Translations under genes and position numbers: made by a program
The notes under the pieces: model-generated
Seen by the model: only the letters and a program-made list of their open reading frames with translations
What the model was told of the DNA's origin: nothing
The model's database searches: none
Assembly (NCBI RefSeq): GCF_014235875.1
Contig: NZ_JACJUK010000009.1
Span: forward strand, 62,001 to 126,000
Direction of reading: 5' to 3'
DNA from: Croceivirga lutea
GTDB lineage: Bacteria; Bacteroidota; Bacteroidia; Flavobacteriales; Flavobacteriaceae
DNA length: 64,000 nucleotides
Part shown: positions 17,513 to 28,117 of the stretch, one piece after another
Layout of the letters: the number at the start of each line of letters is the position of its first letter
How positions within the stretch are numbered: the first letter of the stretch is position 1

Positions 17513-19804
17513 ATGAAAAATTTAACTGCAATTTTTGCCTTAATTACACTAGCGTTTTGTCTTCACTCCTGTGGTCCAAAATGGAGTGAAATAGAAGAAG
17601 AAGGATTCAATTTAATTGTAAATCATGGCGGAGCAACCTTGGGTTATTCTCCAGAATCTGGGGTACAGATTTTAACAGTAGACCGTATGGGTTTTAAAGA
17701 CCTCAACCAAAACGGTACCCTAGACCCATATGAAGATTGGCGTTTATCCGCCGATGAAAGAGCTAAAGATTTAGCATCAAAAATGAGTGTTGAGCAAATT
17801 GCAGGTTTAATGTTGTACAGTGCTCACCAATCAATACCATCTGGCGGCAGAAGAGCTTCTACCTACAATAATAAGCCCTATGAAGAAAGTGGAGCCCTAC
17901 CTAGTGATTTATCTGATGACCAAAAGAAATTTTTAACAGATGATAACCTACGTCATGTTTTAATAACTAGGGTTGAAAGTCCGGTAGTTGCTGCAAAATG
18001 GAATAACAATGCTCAAGCATTTGTAGAAGGTTTAGGCATGGGAATTCCCGTAAATACAAGTTCTGATCCCAGACATGGAAGTGACTCAAATGCAGAGTAT
18101 AATGAAGGATCTGGAGGAAGCATTTCAATGTGGCCAACTACTTTAGGATTAGCAGCAACTTTTAATCCAGATTTAATGCTGCAATTTGGTGAAATTGCTT
18201 CAAAAGAATATCGTGCATTGGGTATAGCCACAGCGCTGTCACCACAAATTGATTTAGCAACTGAACCTAGATGGAGTCGTTTTTCTGGAACCATGGGTGA
18301 AGACCCTTATTTAGCAACTGATTTAGCTCGTGCTTATGTTGACGGTTTTCAATCTACAGAAGGTAAAGGTTGGGGGTACCAAAGTGTTAATGCTATGGTT
18401 AAACACTGGCCTGGCGGAGGACCAGAAGAAGGAGGACGAGATGGTCATTTTGGTTATGGCGCTTACGCGGTATATCCTGGTAAAAATATGGCAGACCATA
18501 CAAAACCTTTTACAGAAGGCGCTTTTAAATTAAACGGAGATACAAAATCTGCTTCAGCAGTAATGCCCTACTATACCATATCTACAGGGCATGGAGAAGC
18601 TGTTGCCAATGGTTATAATCACTACTTAATAACAGAAGTATTACGCGGAGAATATGGTTATGATGGGGTCTTGTGTACCGATTGGGGAATTACCAGAGAC
18701 GTTTCTTCTATTGGAAAGTTCGAAGGAAAACCTTGGGGTGTTGAAGAATTAACCGAAGCTGAAAGACATTTTAAAGCTATTGAAGCGGGTATGGACCAAT
18801 TTGGTGGAAATAATGATATGAAGCCAGTTTTAGAAGCCTACAAAATTGGAGTTAATGAACATGGTGAAGAAAAAATGCGTTCTCGTTTTGAAACATCTGC
18901 TGTTCGCTTACTTAAAAACATTTTTAGAACCGGTTTGTTCGATAATGCTTATCTAAATATTGCTAAAACAGAAGAACTAGTTGGTAATCCTGATTTCATG
19001 AAAATTGGTTTTAATGCACAGCTAAGTTCAATAGTTATGCTCAAAAACAAAAATAAAACACTTCCGGTAACAGAAAAGAAAAAGGTCTTTGTACCAGAAC
19101 GCTATATTGCACCAAGTGTAAATTGGTGGGGTATGGTTACACCAGAAAAAGTAGAACCCGCTTTCAACTTAGATATGGTTGCAAAGTATTTTGAAATAGT
19201 AAAAAATGCCTCAGAAGCAGATTTTGCCCTAGTTGGTATTGAAAGTCCTGACGGCGGTACAGGATATAACGAAAATGACTTAGAAAAAGGTGGTAACGGT
19301 TATGTACCAATAAGTTTACAATATGATACCTATACTGCAAATAATGCTCGTGAAACTAGTTTAGCTGGGGGTAGCCCATTAGAAGATTTCACAAATAGAA
19401 CGTATAAGGGTAAAACGGTTACAGCCAGAAATACCCGCGATATGGATTTGGTTAATGATACAAAACAACTAATGGGTAACAAGCCTGTTGTAGTAATAGT
19501 TAACGTTAAAAAACCAATGGTTTTTAGTGAAATAGAACCCAATTCAGATGCCGTTTTAATACACATGGGAGTGCAAGATCAAGCCTTATTAGAAATTATT
19601 TCTGGAAAAACTGAACCATCAGCACTTCTTCCTTTTCAAATGCCTGCAGATATGAAGACGGTAGAACTTCAATTTGAAGATGTTCCCAGAGATATGGAAC
19701 CGTATGTAGATTCTGAAAACAATACTTATGACTTTGCATTTGGACTTAATTGGAAAGGAAAAATTGAAGATGATAGAACTGCTAAATATGGTAAGAAACA
19801 ATGA
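17513..19804 (+). CDS. Glycoside hydrolase family 3 (beta-glycosidase-like), lipoprotein
   Basis: This 763-residue protein has a lipoprotein signal with the lipobox ending LHSC (Cys20), so it is probably anchored in the outer membrane or facing the periplasm. The GH3 N-terminal barrel shows SDPRHG, GEDPYLA, VKHWPGGGP and the nucleophile region GVLCTDWG with the catalytic Asp. The C-terminal alpha/beta sandwich domain starts near 500 (SSIVMLKNKNKTLPV). GH3 enzymes remove glucose, xylose or similar residues from oligosaccharides; the exact substrate is not visible. A PepSY-like gene lies upstream and an alpha/beta hydrolase downstream. Confidence 0.9.
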   Translation: MKNLTAIFALITLAFCLHSCGPKWSEIEEEGFNLIVNHGGATLGYSPESGVQILTVDRMGFKDLNQNGTLDPYEDWRLSADERAKDLASKMSVEQIAGLMLYSAHQSIPSGGRRASTYNNKPYEESGALPSDLSDDQKKFLTDDNLRHVLITRVESPVVAAKWNNNAQAFVEGLGMGIPVNTSSDPRHGSDSNAEYNEGSGGSISMWPTTLGLAATFNPDLMLQFGEIASKEYRALGIATALSPQIDLATEPRWSRFSGTMGEDPYLATDLARAYVDGFQSTEGKGWGYQSVNAMVKHWPGGGPEEGGRDGHFGYGAYAVYPGKNMADHTKPFTEGAFKLNGDTKSASAVMPYYTISTGHGEAVANGYNHYLITEVLRGEYGYDGVLCTDWGITRDVSSIGKFEGKPWGVEELTEAERHFKAIEAGMDQFGGNNDMKPVLEAYKIGVNEHGEEKMRSRFETSAVRLLKNIFRTGLFDNAYLNIAKTEELVGNPDFMKIGFNAQLSSIVMLKNKNKTLPVTEKKKVFVPERYIAPSVNWWGMVTPEKVEPAFNLDMVAKYFEIVKNASEADFALVGIESPDGGTGYNENDLEKGGNGYVPISLQYDTYTANNARETSLAGGSPLEDFTNRTYKGKTVTARNTRDMDLVNDTKQLMGNKPVVVIVNVKKPMVFSEIEPNSDAVLIHMGVQDQALLEIISGKTEPSALLPFQMPADMKTVELQFEDVPRDMEPYVDSENNTYDFAFGLNWKGKIEDDRTAKYGKKQ

Positions 19805-19877
19805 TAAACTCTAAGAGCCCAGTAGTTGAAAACTATACCAATTTGTAATATTCAATTAAATAAAAAAACCTAACAAA

Positions 19878-21125
19878 ATGAAAACTAAACTATATTTCGC
19901 TTGCGTACTGTGGGTAACATTCCTCTCGGTAGCAGCACAAGACAACTACACTTTGGTAGTTGAAGGCTTTGATTGGGGACCAGCAACTAGTAAGGTTATT
20001 TTACATTTAAATGACACTACTTCGGTTGCCAATGCAGCTAATTTTGATATTAAGGTTAACAGAACATCTGATTGTTTACCTGCAGATTCGCCTAGAGCTA
20101 AAGGAAGTTTAGATGTGGTTACTGCTTATGTTTCTGATGCAAAAGGAAATAGAGTAAAAAATGGAAAAAACATTACACTTCATGTAGGTGTTGGTCCTCA
20201 TATTCAAATAGGCTCACCCATTCTGTTCTTCTTTACTGAAGGATGCCGAGGTAACCAATGGACCAACTATCAACTTACTATAACAGATTCAAGTAACAGT
20301 ACAGTTTGGAACAACGAAAGTAATAGGATAATTCCGTTAGTTGATGAATTTGATTTATCAGGAAAATACAGTGCAGATGGTGTTAGTTTAACATATGCTT
20401 CTTTTACGCCAAAAATGGGGAAAGATAAAAAGCCTTTAATCATTTGGTTACATGGAGGCGGTGAAGGTGGTACTGACCCAAGTATTGTTTTATTAGCGAA
20501 TCGTGCAACAAATTATGCTTCAGAGCAGATACAGCAAATATTTGGTGGAGCTTACGTGCTAACTCCACAAACACCTACACGTTGGATGCACGGTGTAAGC
20601 GGAGAAACCACAAGAGGAGATGAACCAGATATTTATAGCGGTGCGTTAATGGAATTAATTAAAGATTTTGTGGCAAAACATCCAGATATAGATACTAACC
20701 GAATTTATGTTGGAGGTTGTTCTAATGGTGGTTATATGACCCAAGAGTTGTTACTCAATAATCCCGATTATTTTGCGGCAGCCTACCCTTCTGCCCTAGC
20801 ATTTTTTGCTGAGTTTTTGTCAGAAGACGATATAAAAACCCTGGCTAATCAATCTATTTGGTATATGCATTCTAAAGACGACCCAATTACAAAAGCAGAT
20901 ATCACGGTAATACCTACCTACGACTTACTTATGGAAGCTGGTGCTAAAGATGTTCACCTATCACTTTATGACCATGTTACTGATTTATATGGAGTATACG
21001 GTGGAAACGACTACCACTTAAATGGACATTTCTCATGGGTTTACAGCCATAGAAATCATGCTCAAAAGAAAATAGATGGCAAAACCATCACCGTAATGGA
21101 ATGGATGGCAAGTAAAAGCAAATAA
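19878..21125 (+). CDS. Secreted alpha/beta hydrolase (esterase/PHB-depolymerase-like)
   Basis: This 415-residue protein has a signal peptide (to AAQD near 21), an N-terminal beta-rich domain of about 150 residues, and a hydrolase domain with LHGGGEGG (oxyanion region), the nucleophile elbow GGCSNGGYM, an Asp in MHSKDDPIT and a late His (GHFSWVYSH). The shape resembles carbohydrate esterase family 1 or PHB-depolymerase-like enzymes. It follows the GH3 gene by 73 bases and ends before a strong terminator. A role in removing acyl groups from polysaccharide is plausible but inferred. Confidence 0.78.
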   Translation: MKTKLYFACVLWVTFLSVAAQDNYTLVVEGFDWGPATSKVILHLNDTTSVANAANFDIKVNRTSDCLPADSPRAKGSLDVVTAYVSDAKGNRVKNGKNITLHVGVGPHIQIGSPILFFFTEGCRGNQWTNYQLTITDSSNSTVWNNESNRIIPLVDEFDLSGKYSADGVSLTYASFTPKMGKDKKPLIIWLHGGGEGGTDPSIVLLANRATNYASEQIQQIFGGAYVLTPQTPTRWMHGVSGETTRGDEPDIYSGALMELIKDFVAKHPDIDTNRIYVGGCSNGGYMTQELLLNNPDYFAAAYPSALAFFAEFLSEDDIKTLANQSIWYMHSKDDPITKADITVIPTYDLLMEAGAKDVHLSLYDHVTDLYGVYGGNDYHLNGHFSWVYSHRNHAQKKIDGKTITVMEWMASKSK

Positions 21126-21143
21126 AACACTACAAACATCTAG

Positions 21144-21180
21144 AAAAAGGCAATGCGGTTATGCATTGCCTTTTTTGTTT
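21144..21180 (+). terminator. Rho-independent terminator after the alpha/beta hydrolase
   Basis: A perfect hairpin pairs AAAAAGGCAATGC with GCATTGCCTTTTT around a short loop, followed by a T-run. It closes the PepSY-GH3-hydrolase unit. Confidence 0.88.
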
Positions 21181-21248
21181 TAAATCTTTAAAAGGCTTGT
21201 GTATTCGTTATTTCTTAATTTCTAAAGATTAACGACTAATTAATTAGG

Positions 21249-21256
21249 TAACTTTG
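21249..21256 (+). promoter_or_regulatory. Putative -7 element for the EamA transporter
   Basis: TAACTTTG matches TAnnTTTG exactly and lies 31 bases before the TTG start at 21288. Transcription would begin near 21263, which leaves room for that upstream start. Confidence 0.42.
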
Positions 21257-21287
21257 GCCGCCTTTAGCATTCTCTAAATAATCTCCA

Positions 21288-22121
21288 TTGAAAAAAGCGG
21301 TTCTTTTTATGCTTATTAGCACACTTTCCTTCACGGGAATGAATCTTATGATTAAAGAATTAGAAACCATTCCAGCTTTTCAAATTGTCTTTTTTAGAGC
21401 CATTGGCACATTTATATTAGCCTCATTATTTATTGCCTCAAAAGGCATTGGATTTCTAGGCAATAATCGTAAACTACTTATACTTAGAGCGCTTGTAGGA
21501 GTAACTTCTATGACTTTATTTTTTATGTCTTTAAAAGAATTAGAAGCAGGTACGGCAGTTTCTATACGATATATTGCCCCAGTTTTTGCGTCGATAATGG
21601 CAGTGTACTTTTTAAAAGAAAAATTAAGACCTCTTCAATTGGTTTTATTTGGATTGGCATTTACTGGCGTAATGATTATAAAAGGTTTTGACCCAAACAT
21701 TAATTTAAAAGGACTTATTCTAGCCCTTACCGCAGCCTTTTTTACTGGCTTTGTATACATTTTTATTCGAAAAATAGGTAAAGGAGACCATTACATGGTC
21801 ATTGTGAATTATTTTATGTTTTTTTCCTTAATTACCGGTGGCTTATTATCGATTTCTGTTTGGGTTAATCCAACACCAACACAATGGATAATGCTTTTAA
21901 GCTTAGGTGTTTTTGGGTATTTTGGGCAGGTGTATATGACACAAGCATTTCAACTTGCTAAAACCAATGTAGTAGCACCTTTAAAATATATGGAGGTGGT
22001 ATTCACCATACTAATTAGTGTTACTTGGCTAGGGGCTAAATATACCTTATTAAGTCTTGTTGGAGTGTCTTTAATAATTGGCGCACTAATTTTAAACACG
22101 GTTATCAAAAAAGCCGAGTAA
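21288..22121 (+). CDS. EamA/DMT-family transporter
   Basis: This 277-residue protein has about ten hydrophobic segments in two EamA repeats; the second begins near 140 (LKGLILALTAAFFTGFVYIF). The start is TTG at 21288, giving MKKAVLFMLIST, the usual opening of these proteins; the next ATG at 21309 would cut into the first helix. The family exports or imports small metabolites in the inner membrane. The substrate is unknown. It is convergent with valS, with a shared terminator between them. Confidence 0.85.
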   Translation: MKKAVLFMLISTLSFTGMNLMIKELETIPAFQIVFFRAIGTFILASLFIASKGIGFLGNNRKLLILRALVGVTSMTLFFMSLKELEAGTAVSIRYIAPVFASIMAVYFLKEKLRPLQLVLFGLAFTGVMIIKGFDPNINLKGLILALTAAFFTGFVYIFIRKIGKGDHYMVIVNYFMFFSLITGGLLSISVWVNPTPTQWIMLLSLGVFGYFGQVYMTQAFQLAKTNVVAPLKYMEVVFTILISVTWLGAKYTLLSLVGVSLIIGALILNTVIKKAE

Positions 22122-22124
22122 AAC

Positions 22125-22160
22125 AAAAAACCGTTGATGGCTTACCAACGGTTTTTTTTA
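22125..22160. terminator. Bidirectional terminator between the EamA transporter and valS
   Basis: AAAAAACCGTTG pairs with CAACGGTTTTTT around a 9-base loop. A-runs and T-runs on both sides allow it to work for either strand. Confidence 0.85.
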
Positions 22161-22178
22161 AATGACGTAAGTTTATAA

Positions 22179-24803
22179 TTAACCTAAACTTGCTAAACTC
22201 TTCTCCAAAGTTTCGATTTTAGCCTCTGCATCTGCGGCCTTTTTGCGTTCAACCTCTACCACTTTAGGCGGTGCATTATTCACAAAACGCTCATTACTCA
22301 ATTTCTTTTGAACAGATTGTAAAAATCCACGCGTATACTCTAATTCTTGGTTAATCTTATCTTTCTCAGCTTCAACGTCTATAGCTCCTGCTATTGGGAT
22401 AAAGTACTCTGTACTTTTTACTCTAAAACTTAGGGCGCCATCAACATTTTCATTGGTAGTTTCAATTTCTGAAAGGTTACCTAACTTCTTTACAATAGCA
22501 TCCATATGCGCTACAGTAGTACCTCCGCTTAATTCTAGTAAACGAATTTCTTCTTTAAAAGAAATATTTTTTTCTTTTCTAATAGTACGTACACCAGAAA
22601 TAACTTCAGCAGCAAAGGCAAACTCTTCAATAAGTTTTGTATTAACCGATTGTTTTTTTGGCCAATCAGCAACACAGAGCGCATTAGCAGGTTCTCTTTC
22701 TACCATGTGTTGCCAAACCTCTTCTGTTAAGAATGGCATAAATGGATGCAGTAATTTTAAATTCTGTTCAAATAACCTAATAACTGCATCTAGCGTATGC
22801 TTGTCAATAGGTTGTTGGTAGGCAGGCTTTACAATTTCTAAAAGCCAAGAACAGAAATCATCCCAAACCAATTTATAAATAGCCATTAAGGCATCTGAAA
22901 TTCTGTATTTACTAAAATGGTCTTCGACTTCAGCCAAGACTTGATTAAACCTTGCAGTATACCAATCAATTCCAATTTTTGCAGACTGCCGTTGTTCTAT
23001 ATTAGCTACTTCCCAACCTTTAACTAATCTGAACGCATTCCAGATTTTATTTGCAAAATTTGAACCTTGCTGACAAAGAGCTTCATCAAAAAGTAAATCG
23101 TTACCAGCTGCTGAACTCAATAGCAAACCAACCCGAACCCCATCAGCACCAAAATTTTCAATTAATTTTAAAGCATCAGGTGAATTACCCAAAGATTTAG
23201 ACATTTTTCTACGCTGTTTATCACGTACCAAACCTGTTAAATACACATTTTCATAGGGTCTTTCATCTCTGAACTCATATCCCGCTACAATCATTCTAGC
23301 AACCCAGAAAAAGAGAATGTCTGGCCCAGTAACCAAATCGTTAGTTGGGTAGTAATAATTAATCTCTTCATTGTCTGGTTCAAGTATACCACCAAAAACA
23401 CTAATTGGCCATAACCAAGAAGAAAACCAAGTATCTAGCACATCTGGGTCTTGGCGTAAATCTTCTTTTTTGATGTCTTTATTTTTCTGTTGTGCAAGTT
23501 GCAAAGCCTCTTCTTTAGATGCTGCAACCACATAATCATCTTGCCCATCACCAAAATAATAGGCTGGTATTTGCTGGCCCCACCATAATTGACGAGAAAT
23601 GTTCCAGTCTCTTATATTCTCCATCCAATGGCGGTAGGTGTTTTTAAATTTATCTGGAAATAGCTTTACTTCACCCGTTTCCATTACAGCTTTTAAAGCG
23701 GGTTTAGAAAGGTTTTCCATTTTTAAAAACCATTGGTCAGACAACCTTGGTTCAATTACTGCCTTTGTTCTTTCAGATGTTCCAACCTTATTGGTATGTT
23801 GCTCTGTTTTAACTAGAACACCTTTTTCTTTTAGCTCCTTTGCAATTGCTTTACGAACAACAAATCTGTCTTGACCCTCATAATGCAAACCGTAAGAATT
23901 TAAAGTGGCATCTTCATTGAAAATATCAATGATTTCTAAATTATGTTTTTCCCCGAGGTTCTTATCATTCTCGTCATGAGCTGGGGTTACCTTTAAACAC
24001 CCAGTACCAAATTCTAAATCTACATAGTCATCTTCAATAATAGGTATTACCCTATTACAAAGTGGTACAATAGCTTTTTTACCTCTTAAATGTTTATAAC
24101 GTTCATCACTCGGGTTAATACAGATAGCGGTATCACCTAAAATTGTTTCTGGCCTAGTAGTCGCAATTGTTACTTTCTCATCTGACCCTTCAATTTGATA
24201 TTCTAAATAATAGAGTAATCCTTGTTTTTCTTCATAGATTACCTCTTCATCAGAAAGTGTAGTTTTAGCTTCAGGGTCCCAATTTACCATACGGTAACCT
24301 CTGTAAATTAGCCCTTTGTTATATAAATCCACAAATACCTTAATTACTGAGGCTGACATATCGTCATCCATTGTGAATTTAGTGCGAGACCAATCACAAG
24401 AAGCTCCAAGCTTGCGCAATTGCTTAAGAATTACACCACCGTATTCATTGGTCCAATCCCAAGCGTGCTTTAAAAACTCTTCTCGAGTTAAATCTGATTT
24501 TGATATTCCTTGTTCTTTAAGTCTAGCAACCACTTTTGCTTCGGTAGCAATAGAGGCGTGGTCCATACCTGGAACCCAACATGCATTTTTGCCTTCTAAA
24601 CGTGCTTTTCTAATTAATACATCTTGTATAGTATTATTCAACATATGCCCCATATGCAGTACTCCAGTAACATTTGGTGGCGGAATAACTATGGTATATG
24701 GCTCTCTTTCATCTGGTTTTGATGTAAAAAAATTATTTTCTTCCCAGTATTGATACCAGCGGTCTTCAACTTTCTGGGCTTCGTATTTAGATGGAATCTC
24801 CAT
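22179..24803 (-). CDS. valS: Valine--tRNA ligase
   Basis: This 874-residue class I synthetase has the usual ValS length. HMGH of the HIGH motif is at 50-53, after PPPNVTGVL, and the KMSKS loop is at 533-537. The editing domain with [11 protein letters not shown] and the [10 protein letters not shown] segment is intact. A C-terminal coiled-coil arm (about 808-870) is rich in Glu and Lys. It charges tRNA-Val in the cytosol. It is a single-gene unit with a terminator after it. Confidence 0.97.
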   Translation of the reverse strand: MEIPSKYEAQKVEDRWYQYWEENNFFTSKPDEREPYTIVIPPPNVTGVLHMGHMLNNTIQDVLIRKARLEGKNACWVPGMDHASIATEAKVVARLKEQGISKSDLTREEFLKHAWDWTNEYGGVILKQLRKLGASCDWSRTKFTMDDDMSASVIKVFVDLYNKGLIYRGYRMVNWDPEAKTTLSDEEVIYEEKQGLLYYLEYQIEGSDEKVTIATTRPETILGDTAICINPSDERYKHLRGKKAIVPLCNRVIPIIEDDYVDLEFGTGCLKVTPAHDENDKNLGEKHNLEIIDIFNEDATLNSYGLHYEGQDRFVVRKAIAKELKEKGVLVKTEQHTNKVGTSERTKAVIEPRLSDQWFLKMENLSKPALKAVMETGEVKLFPDKFKNTYRHWMENIRDWNISRQLWWGQQIPAYYFGDGQDDYVVAASKEEALQLAQQKNKDIKKEDLRQDPDVLDTWFSSWLWPISVFGGILEPDNEEINYYYPTNDLVTGPDILFFWVARMIVAGYEFRDERPYENVYLTGLVRDKQRRKMSKSLGNSPDALKLIENFGADGVRVGLLLSSAAGNDLLFDEALCQQGSNFANKIWNAFRLVKGWEVANIEQRQSAKIGIDWYTARFNQVLAEVEDHFSKYRISDALMAIYKLVWDDFCSWLLEIVKPAYQQPIDKHTLDAVIRLFEQNLKLLHPFMPFLTEEVWQHMVEREPANALCVADWPKKQSVNTKLIEEFAFAAEVISGVRTIRKEKNISFKEEIRLLELSGGTTVAHMDAIVKKLGNLSEIETTNENVDGALSFRVKSTEYFIPIAGAIDVEAEKDKINQELEYTRGFLQSVQKKLSNERFVNNAPPKVVEVERKKAADAEAKIETLEKSLASLG

Positions 24804-24967
24804 TAATGGTATGATTTTTGAAATTGATAAGGCGAATTGATGCTTTTACCCTTAAGGGTGTTAAATTATCACCATTTGGCAAAGGAAATCAATTCTTTTA
24901 AATACGAAACAAAAATAAGTAACGTTAAAACAAGACAAAACAATTTTGGAAGTATCGAGAGTTCTTC

Positions 24968-24975
24968 TAATTTTG
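24968..24975 (+). promoter_or_regulatory. Putative promoter for the DUF1573 gene
   Basis: TAATTTTG matches TAnnTTTG, with a TTG at 24946-24948 spaced 19 bases upstream as the -33 element. It ends 21 bases before the ATG at 24997 and argues against the longer reading frame from 24946. Confidence 0.6.
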
Positions 24976-24996
24976 AATCACCCTAAAACTAATAAA

Positions 24997-25392
24997 ATGA
25001 AGAAAGTAGCATTAGTATTATTTATTGGACTTTTTACTTTAGCGGTTAGCGCACAAGAGAAAGTTGCCAAAATTGAATTTAAGTCAGAGACTATTGACTA
25101 TGGCGAAATTGAAAAAGGAAGCAACGGTGTGCGTGTTTTTGAATTTACTAACACTGGCGAAGCTCCTTTAGTAATTAGCAATGTAAAATCTAGCTGTGGT
25201 TGTACTATACCTAAAAAACCAGAAGCGCCAATTGCTCCAGGTGAAACAGGTGAGATTGAAGTTAAATATGACACTAAAAGAGTGGGTCCTATTAGAAAAA
25301 CCGTAACTGTTACTTCTAATGCTGATACGCCTACTAAAATTTTAAAAATTAAAGGAACCGTTATGGCTGCTGAAACTGCAGTTAACGAATAA
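24997..25392 (+). CDS. Secreted DUF1573 protein
   Basis: From the ATG at 24997 this encodes 131 residues with a clean signal peptide (MKKVALVLFIGLFTLAVSAQ). The longer frame from a TTG at 24946 would put 17 extra residues ahead of the signal and would overlap the promoter. The mature part is a DUF1573 (Ig/ASH-like) domain with FDYG-like ETIDYGEIEKG, VSNVKSSCGCTIP with two Cys, and LKIKGTV. The family is abundant in Bacteroidota; its role is unknown. It ends before a hairpin shared with the convergent protease gene. Confidence 0.88.
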   Translation: MKKVALVLFIGLFTLAVSAQEKVAKIEFKSETIDYGEIEKGSNGVRVFEFTNTGEAPLVISNVKSSCGCTIPKKPEAPIAPGETGEIEVKYDTKRVGPIRKTVTVTSNADTPTKILKIKGTVMAAETAVNE

Positions 25393-25420
25393 AAGCTTTT
25401 CTAAATAATTTATAAAGATT

Positions 25421-25452
25421 AAAACCTCGGCTAATTAGTCGGGGTTTTTTGT
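25421..25452. terminator. Hairpin terminator between DUF1573 and the aspartyl protease
   Basis: AAAACCTCGGC pairs with GTCGGGGTTTT, with two G-U pairs, followed by a T-run. It overlaps the last codons of the convergent protease gene. Confidence 0.75.
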
Positions 25453-26790
25453 TTCAAACAAGTCTTTTAAAGTAAAACTAAACACAAAATCTCTATTGTA
25501 GCGCTCTATTAAAAGGCGTACACGTTTACCTTTTTTCTTATTTATCATTTGCAAAACTTCTTGCAATTTGTAGTTATGAATACGTTTACCATTTACAGCT
25601 AGTACCACATCACCTTCTTTTAAGCCAGCCTCATCTGCGGGACTACCGGCTCTAATTGCAGAAACTACAATCTCTGGCACTAAGCTCAATTTGGTTCTGT
25701 TGAGAAGCGAAATTTGAACATTACCAAAACTATCGCCGTTTTTACTTTTTACAAAACCATTAGTATCAGCAAGTTTTTCAGCGATATAACGCATACCATC
25801 ATGCTGTAGTTCTATACCCGAGTGGTTATACTGAAAAGGGTCATTAAAGTTGGAGTTTTTTCTGAGTGTTATTTGTTGTTTACGATAGTCAAAAATGATA
25901 TTAAATCGTTTTAAAACCTCACCCCCAACACTACCATTACGATCACCAATATTTTGTATTAAACTATAACCTTCTTGATATGGAAAAGCGGTTTTAGCAT
26001 CAAATATTAAAAAACTTCCTAGTTTAAAATCTTTAAGCTTAGTGCGCTTACCATAGATGTCACCGCTAAGACCTTTTCCTAGATAATCTTCATAATTTAA
26101 TTCAGGAACAATAAGACCTCTTTCTAAGTTTTTAAATAACCATAATGCATCACTACTTCCGGTATCTACCAAAAGTTTTACGGGAATCTCATCAGCAGTT
26201 TCAGTTGAAATGGTACCTGCAACATAGGCCTTCTTTTCAAGAATTGACAAAGGCAGTGTTTCTGACTTTTTACTATTCTCATAAATATATTGGTTTGGAT
26301 TATGAAGCTTTAGAAAGCGTTTACTATAATTCACCTCAACCACAAAACTTTTGAACACATCATAACCTATAATACCATGAACGGTAACCCCTAAAGAAGT
26401 AGAAAAATTCAACCCTTTATCTAACAGTACATAAATACTTTGATTTAAATTGGTTGCCGACCCAATTCTAAATCTATTGCCAACAGATTTTAAGGCTTTA
26501 ACTGGTTCACCATCTCCTAAACCTCTTAAAGTAATTTCAGAAACATTATTAATTTGAAGTGAATCTTGGTCTGTTAAATTAAAAAGAATAGGACTACTAA
26601 CCCCTGAATCTAATACAAATTTCAATTTTGCTCCATTAATCTCTACTGGAACTATTATTAAGTTATTCAATAATTCAAACCGAACTTTTTCTACAGGTAT
26701 TGTTGGTAGTAAAACAAAATCTTGGGCAATTGTTTTCACAAATACCGTTAGACTTAAAACCAACAGATATGTAGATTTTCTAAACTTCAT
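25435..26790 (-). CDS. Secreted aspartyl protease-like protein with C-terminal PDZ domain
   Basis: This 451-residue protein has a signal peptide (to about 22), then two retropepsin/pepsin-like halves: D61-S-G in FVLDSGVSS and D209-T-G in LLVDTGSSDALW. A PDZ domain covers about 350-440, with AGSPADEAGLKEGDVVLAVNG and MINKKKGKRVRL. Both catalytic motifs are kept in one chain, so it could form an active site without dimerising. It is likely periplasmic or outer-membrane associated. The target is unknown. Confidence 0.85.
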   Translation of the reverse strand: MKFRKSTYLLVLSLTVFVKTIAQDFVLLPTIPVEKVRFELLNNLIIVPVEINGAKLKFVLDSGVSSPILFNLTDQDSLQINNVSEITLRGLGDGEPVKALKSVGNRFRIGSATNLNQSIYVLLDKGLNFSTSLGVTVHGIIGYDVFKSFVVEVNYSKRFLKLHNPNQYIYENSKKSETLPLSILEKKAYVAGTISTETADEIPVKLLVDTGSSDALWLFKNLERGLIVPELNYEDYLGKGLSGDIYGKRTKLKDFKLGSFLIFDAKTAFPYQEGYSLIQNIGDRNGSVGGEVLKRFNIIFDYRKQQITLRKNSNFNDPFQYNHSGIELQHDGMRYIAEKLADTNGFVKSKNGDSFGNVQISLLNRTKLSLVPEIVVSAIRAGSPADEAGLKEGDVVLAVNGKRIHNYKLQEVLQMINKKKGKRVRLLIERYNRDFVFSFTLKDLFETKNPD

Positions 26791-26926
26791 AATTACCCGT
26801 AAACAGCTGATATTGTTTAAGATACTAAATTTTCAAAAAACACCATTTAAATTTAACATTGCTAGATTTAAAATTTTGTATTGCTGAAGCACTTCACTTT
26901 TACGATTTTTGCAAAAACATATTGCA

Positions 26927-28117
26927 ATGCCTAAAATATCTGTAAAAGGTAAAAACATGCCCTCTTCACCAATTCGAAAATTGGTTCCTTATGCTGAAGC
27001 AGCTAAAAAAAGAGGAATAGAGGTACTTCATTTAAATATTGGTCAGCCAGATATCAAAACTCCCAAAATTGCTATGGAGGCTGTAAAAAATGCAAATATT
27101 GAAGTTCTTGCCTATAGCCAAACTGATGGTTCTGAGGCCTACAGAACTAAAATAGCTACGTATTACAAAACAAGAGGAATACATGTTAATGCCACAGAAA
27201 TTATAGTAACCACTGGGGGTTCAGAAGCCCTTTCAATTACCCTTGGAAGTATTCTTGATAATAATGATGAAATTATTATTCCGGAACCTTTTTATGCCAA
27301 TTACAATGGCTTTGCAACAGCAAACGGTGTAACAGTAAAGCCGATAATTTCTAAGATTGAAAATAACTTTGCTTTGCCACCTATACCCGAATTTGAAAAG
27401 TTAGTAAATGAGAAAACTAAAGCAATTTTAATTTGTAATCCTGGCAATCCAACAGGTTACTTATATACTAAAGAAGAAATTGAACAACTAGCAGCACTAG
27501 TTAAAAAACACGACTTATTTTTAATTGCTGATGAAGTTTACCGAGAGTTTGCATACGACGGTAAAGAACACCACTCTATTCTTGAAATTGAAGGTTTAGA
27601 AGAAAATGCTATTGTAGTAGACTCTGTATCTAAAAGATATAGCATGTGTGGTGCAAGAATTGGCTGTATAGTTTCAAAGAACAAAGAAGTAATGCAAACT
27701 GCCATAAAATTTGCTCAAGCAAGACTATCTCCCCCTACACTAGCTCAAATTGCAAGTGAAGCTGCTCTAGATACTCCAAACAGTTATTTTGAAGAGGTGA
27801 TAAGTGAATATGTAGCAAGGCGAAATTTTCTTGTGAGCGAATTACAAAAGATAGAAGGGGTTAAAGTTGCCAACCCAAGTGGTGCATTCTACTGTATTGC
27901 CGAGTTACCAATAACTGATGCAGACAAATTTGCACAATGGTTATTAGAAGACTTTAATGTTGACGGACAAACTGTAATGGTAGCGCCGGCAGCTGGTTTT
28001 TATGCCACTGAAGGTTTAGGTAAAAATCAAATACGTATTGCTTATGTGTTAGAAATAAGTAAACTTAAAATTGCAGTTGCTATTTTAGCTAAAGCACTCA
28101 AAGCATATACTCATTGA
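26927..28117 (+). CDS. Pyridoxal-phosphate-dependent aminotransferase (class I)
   Basis: From the ATG at 26927 this encodes 396 residues; the upstream TTG at 26909 is not needed. The fold-type I signature is complete: TTGGSEALS near 98-106, NPGNPTGY, ADEVYREF and the Schiff-base Lys236 in VSKRYSMCGARIG. It resembles aspartate/branched-chain type aminotransferases; the substrate is unresolved. Its stop overlaps the murB TTG start, so the two are coupled. Confidence 0.9.
   Translation: MPKISVKGKNMPSSPIRKLVPYAEAAKKRGIEVLHLNIGQPDIKTPKIAMEAVKNANIEVLAYSQTDGSEAYRTKIATYYKTRGIHVNATEIIVTTGGSEALSITLGSILDNNDEIIIPEPFYANYNGFATANGVTVKPIISKIENNFALPPIPEFEKLVNEKTKAILICNPGNPTGYLYTKEEIEQLAALVKKHDLFLIADEVYREFAYDGKEHHSILEIEGLEENAIVVDSVSKRYSMCGARIGCIVSKNKEVMQTAIKFAQARLSPPTLAQIASEAALDTPNSYFEEVISEYVARRNFLVSELQKIEGVKVANPSGAFYCIAELPITDADKFAQWLLEDFNVDGQTVMVAPAAGFYATEGLGKNQIRIAYVLEISKLKIAVAILAKALKAYTH

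Noticed and set aside
24946-24996. Upstream TTG start for the DUF1573 protein
   Set aside because: It would place 17 residues before a good signal peptide and overlaps a well-formed promoter (TTG-N19-TAATTTTG).
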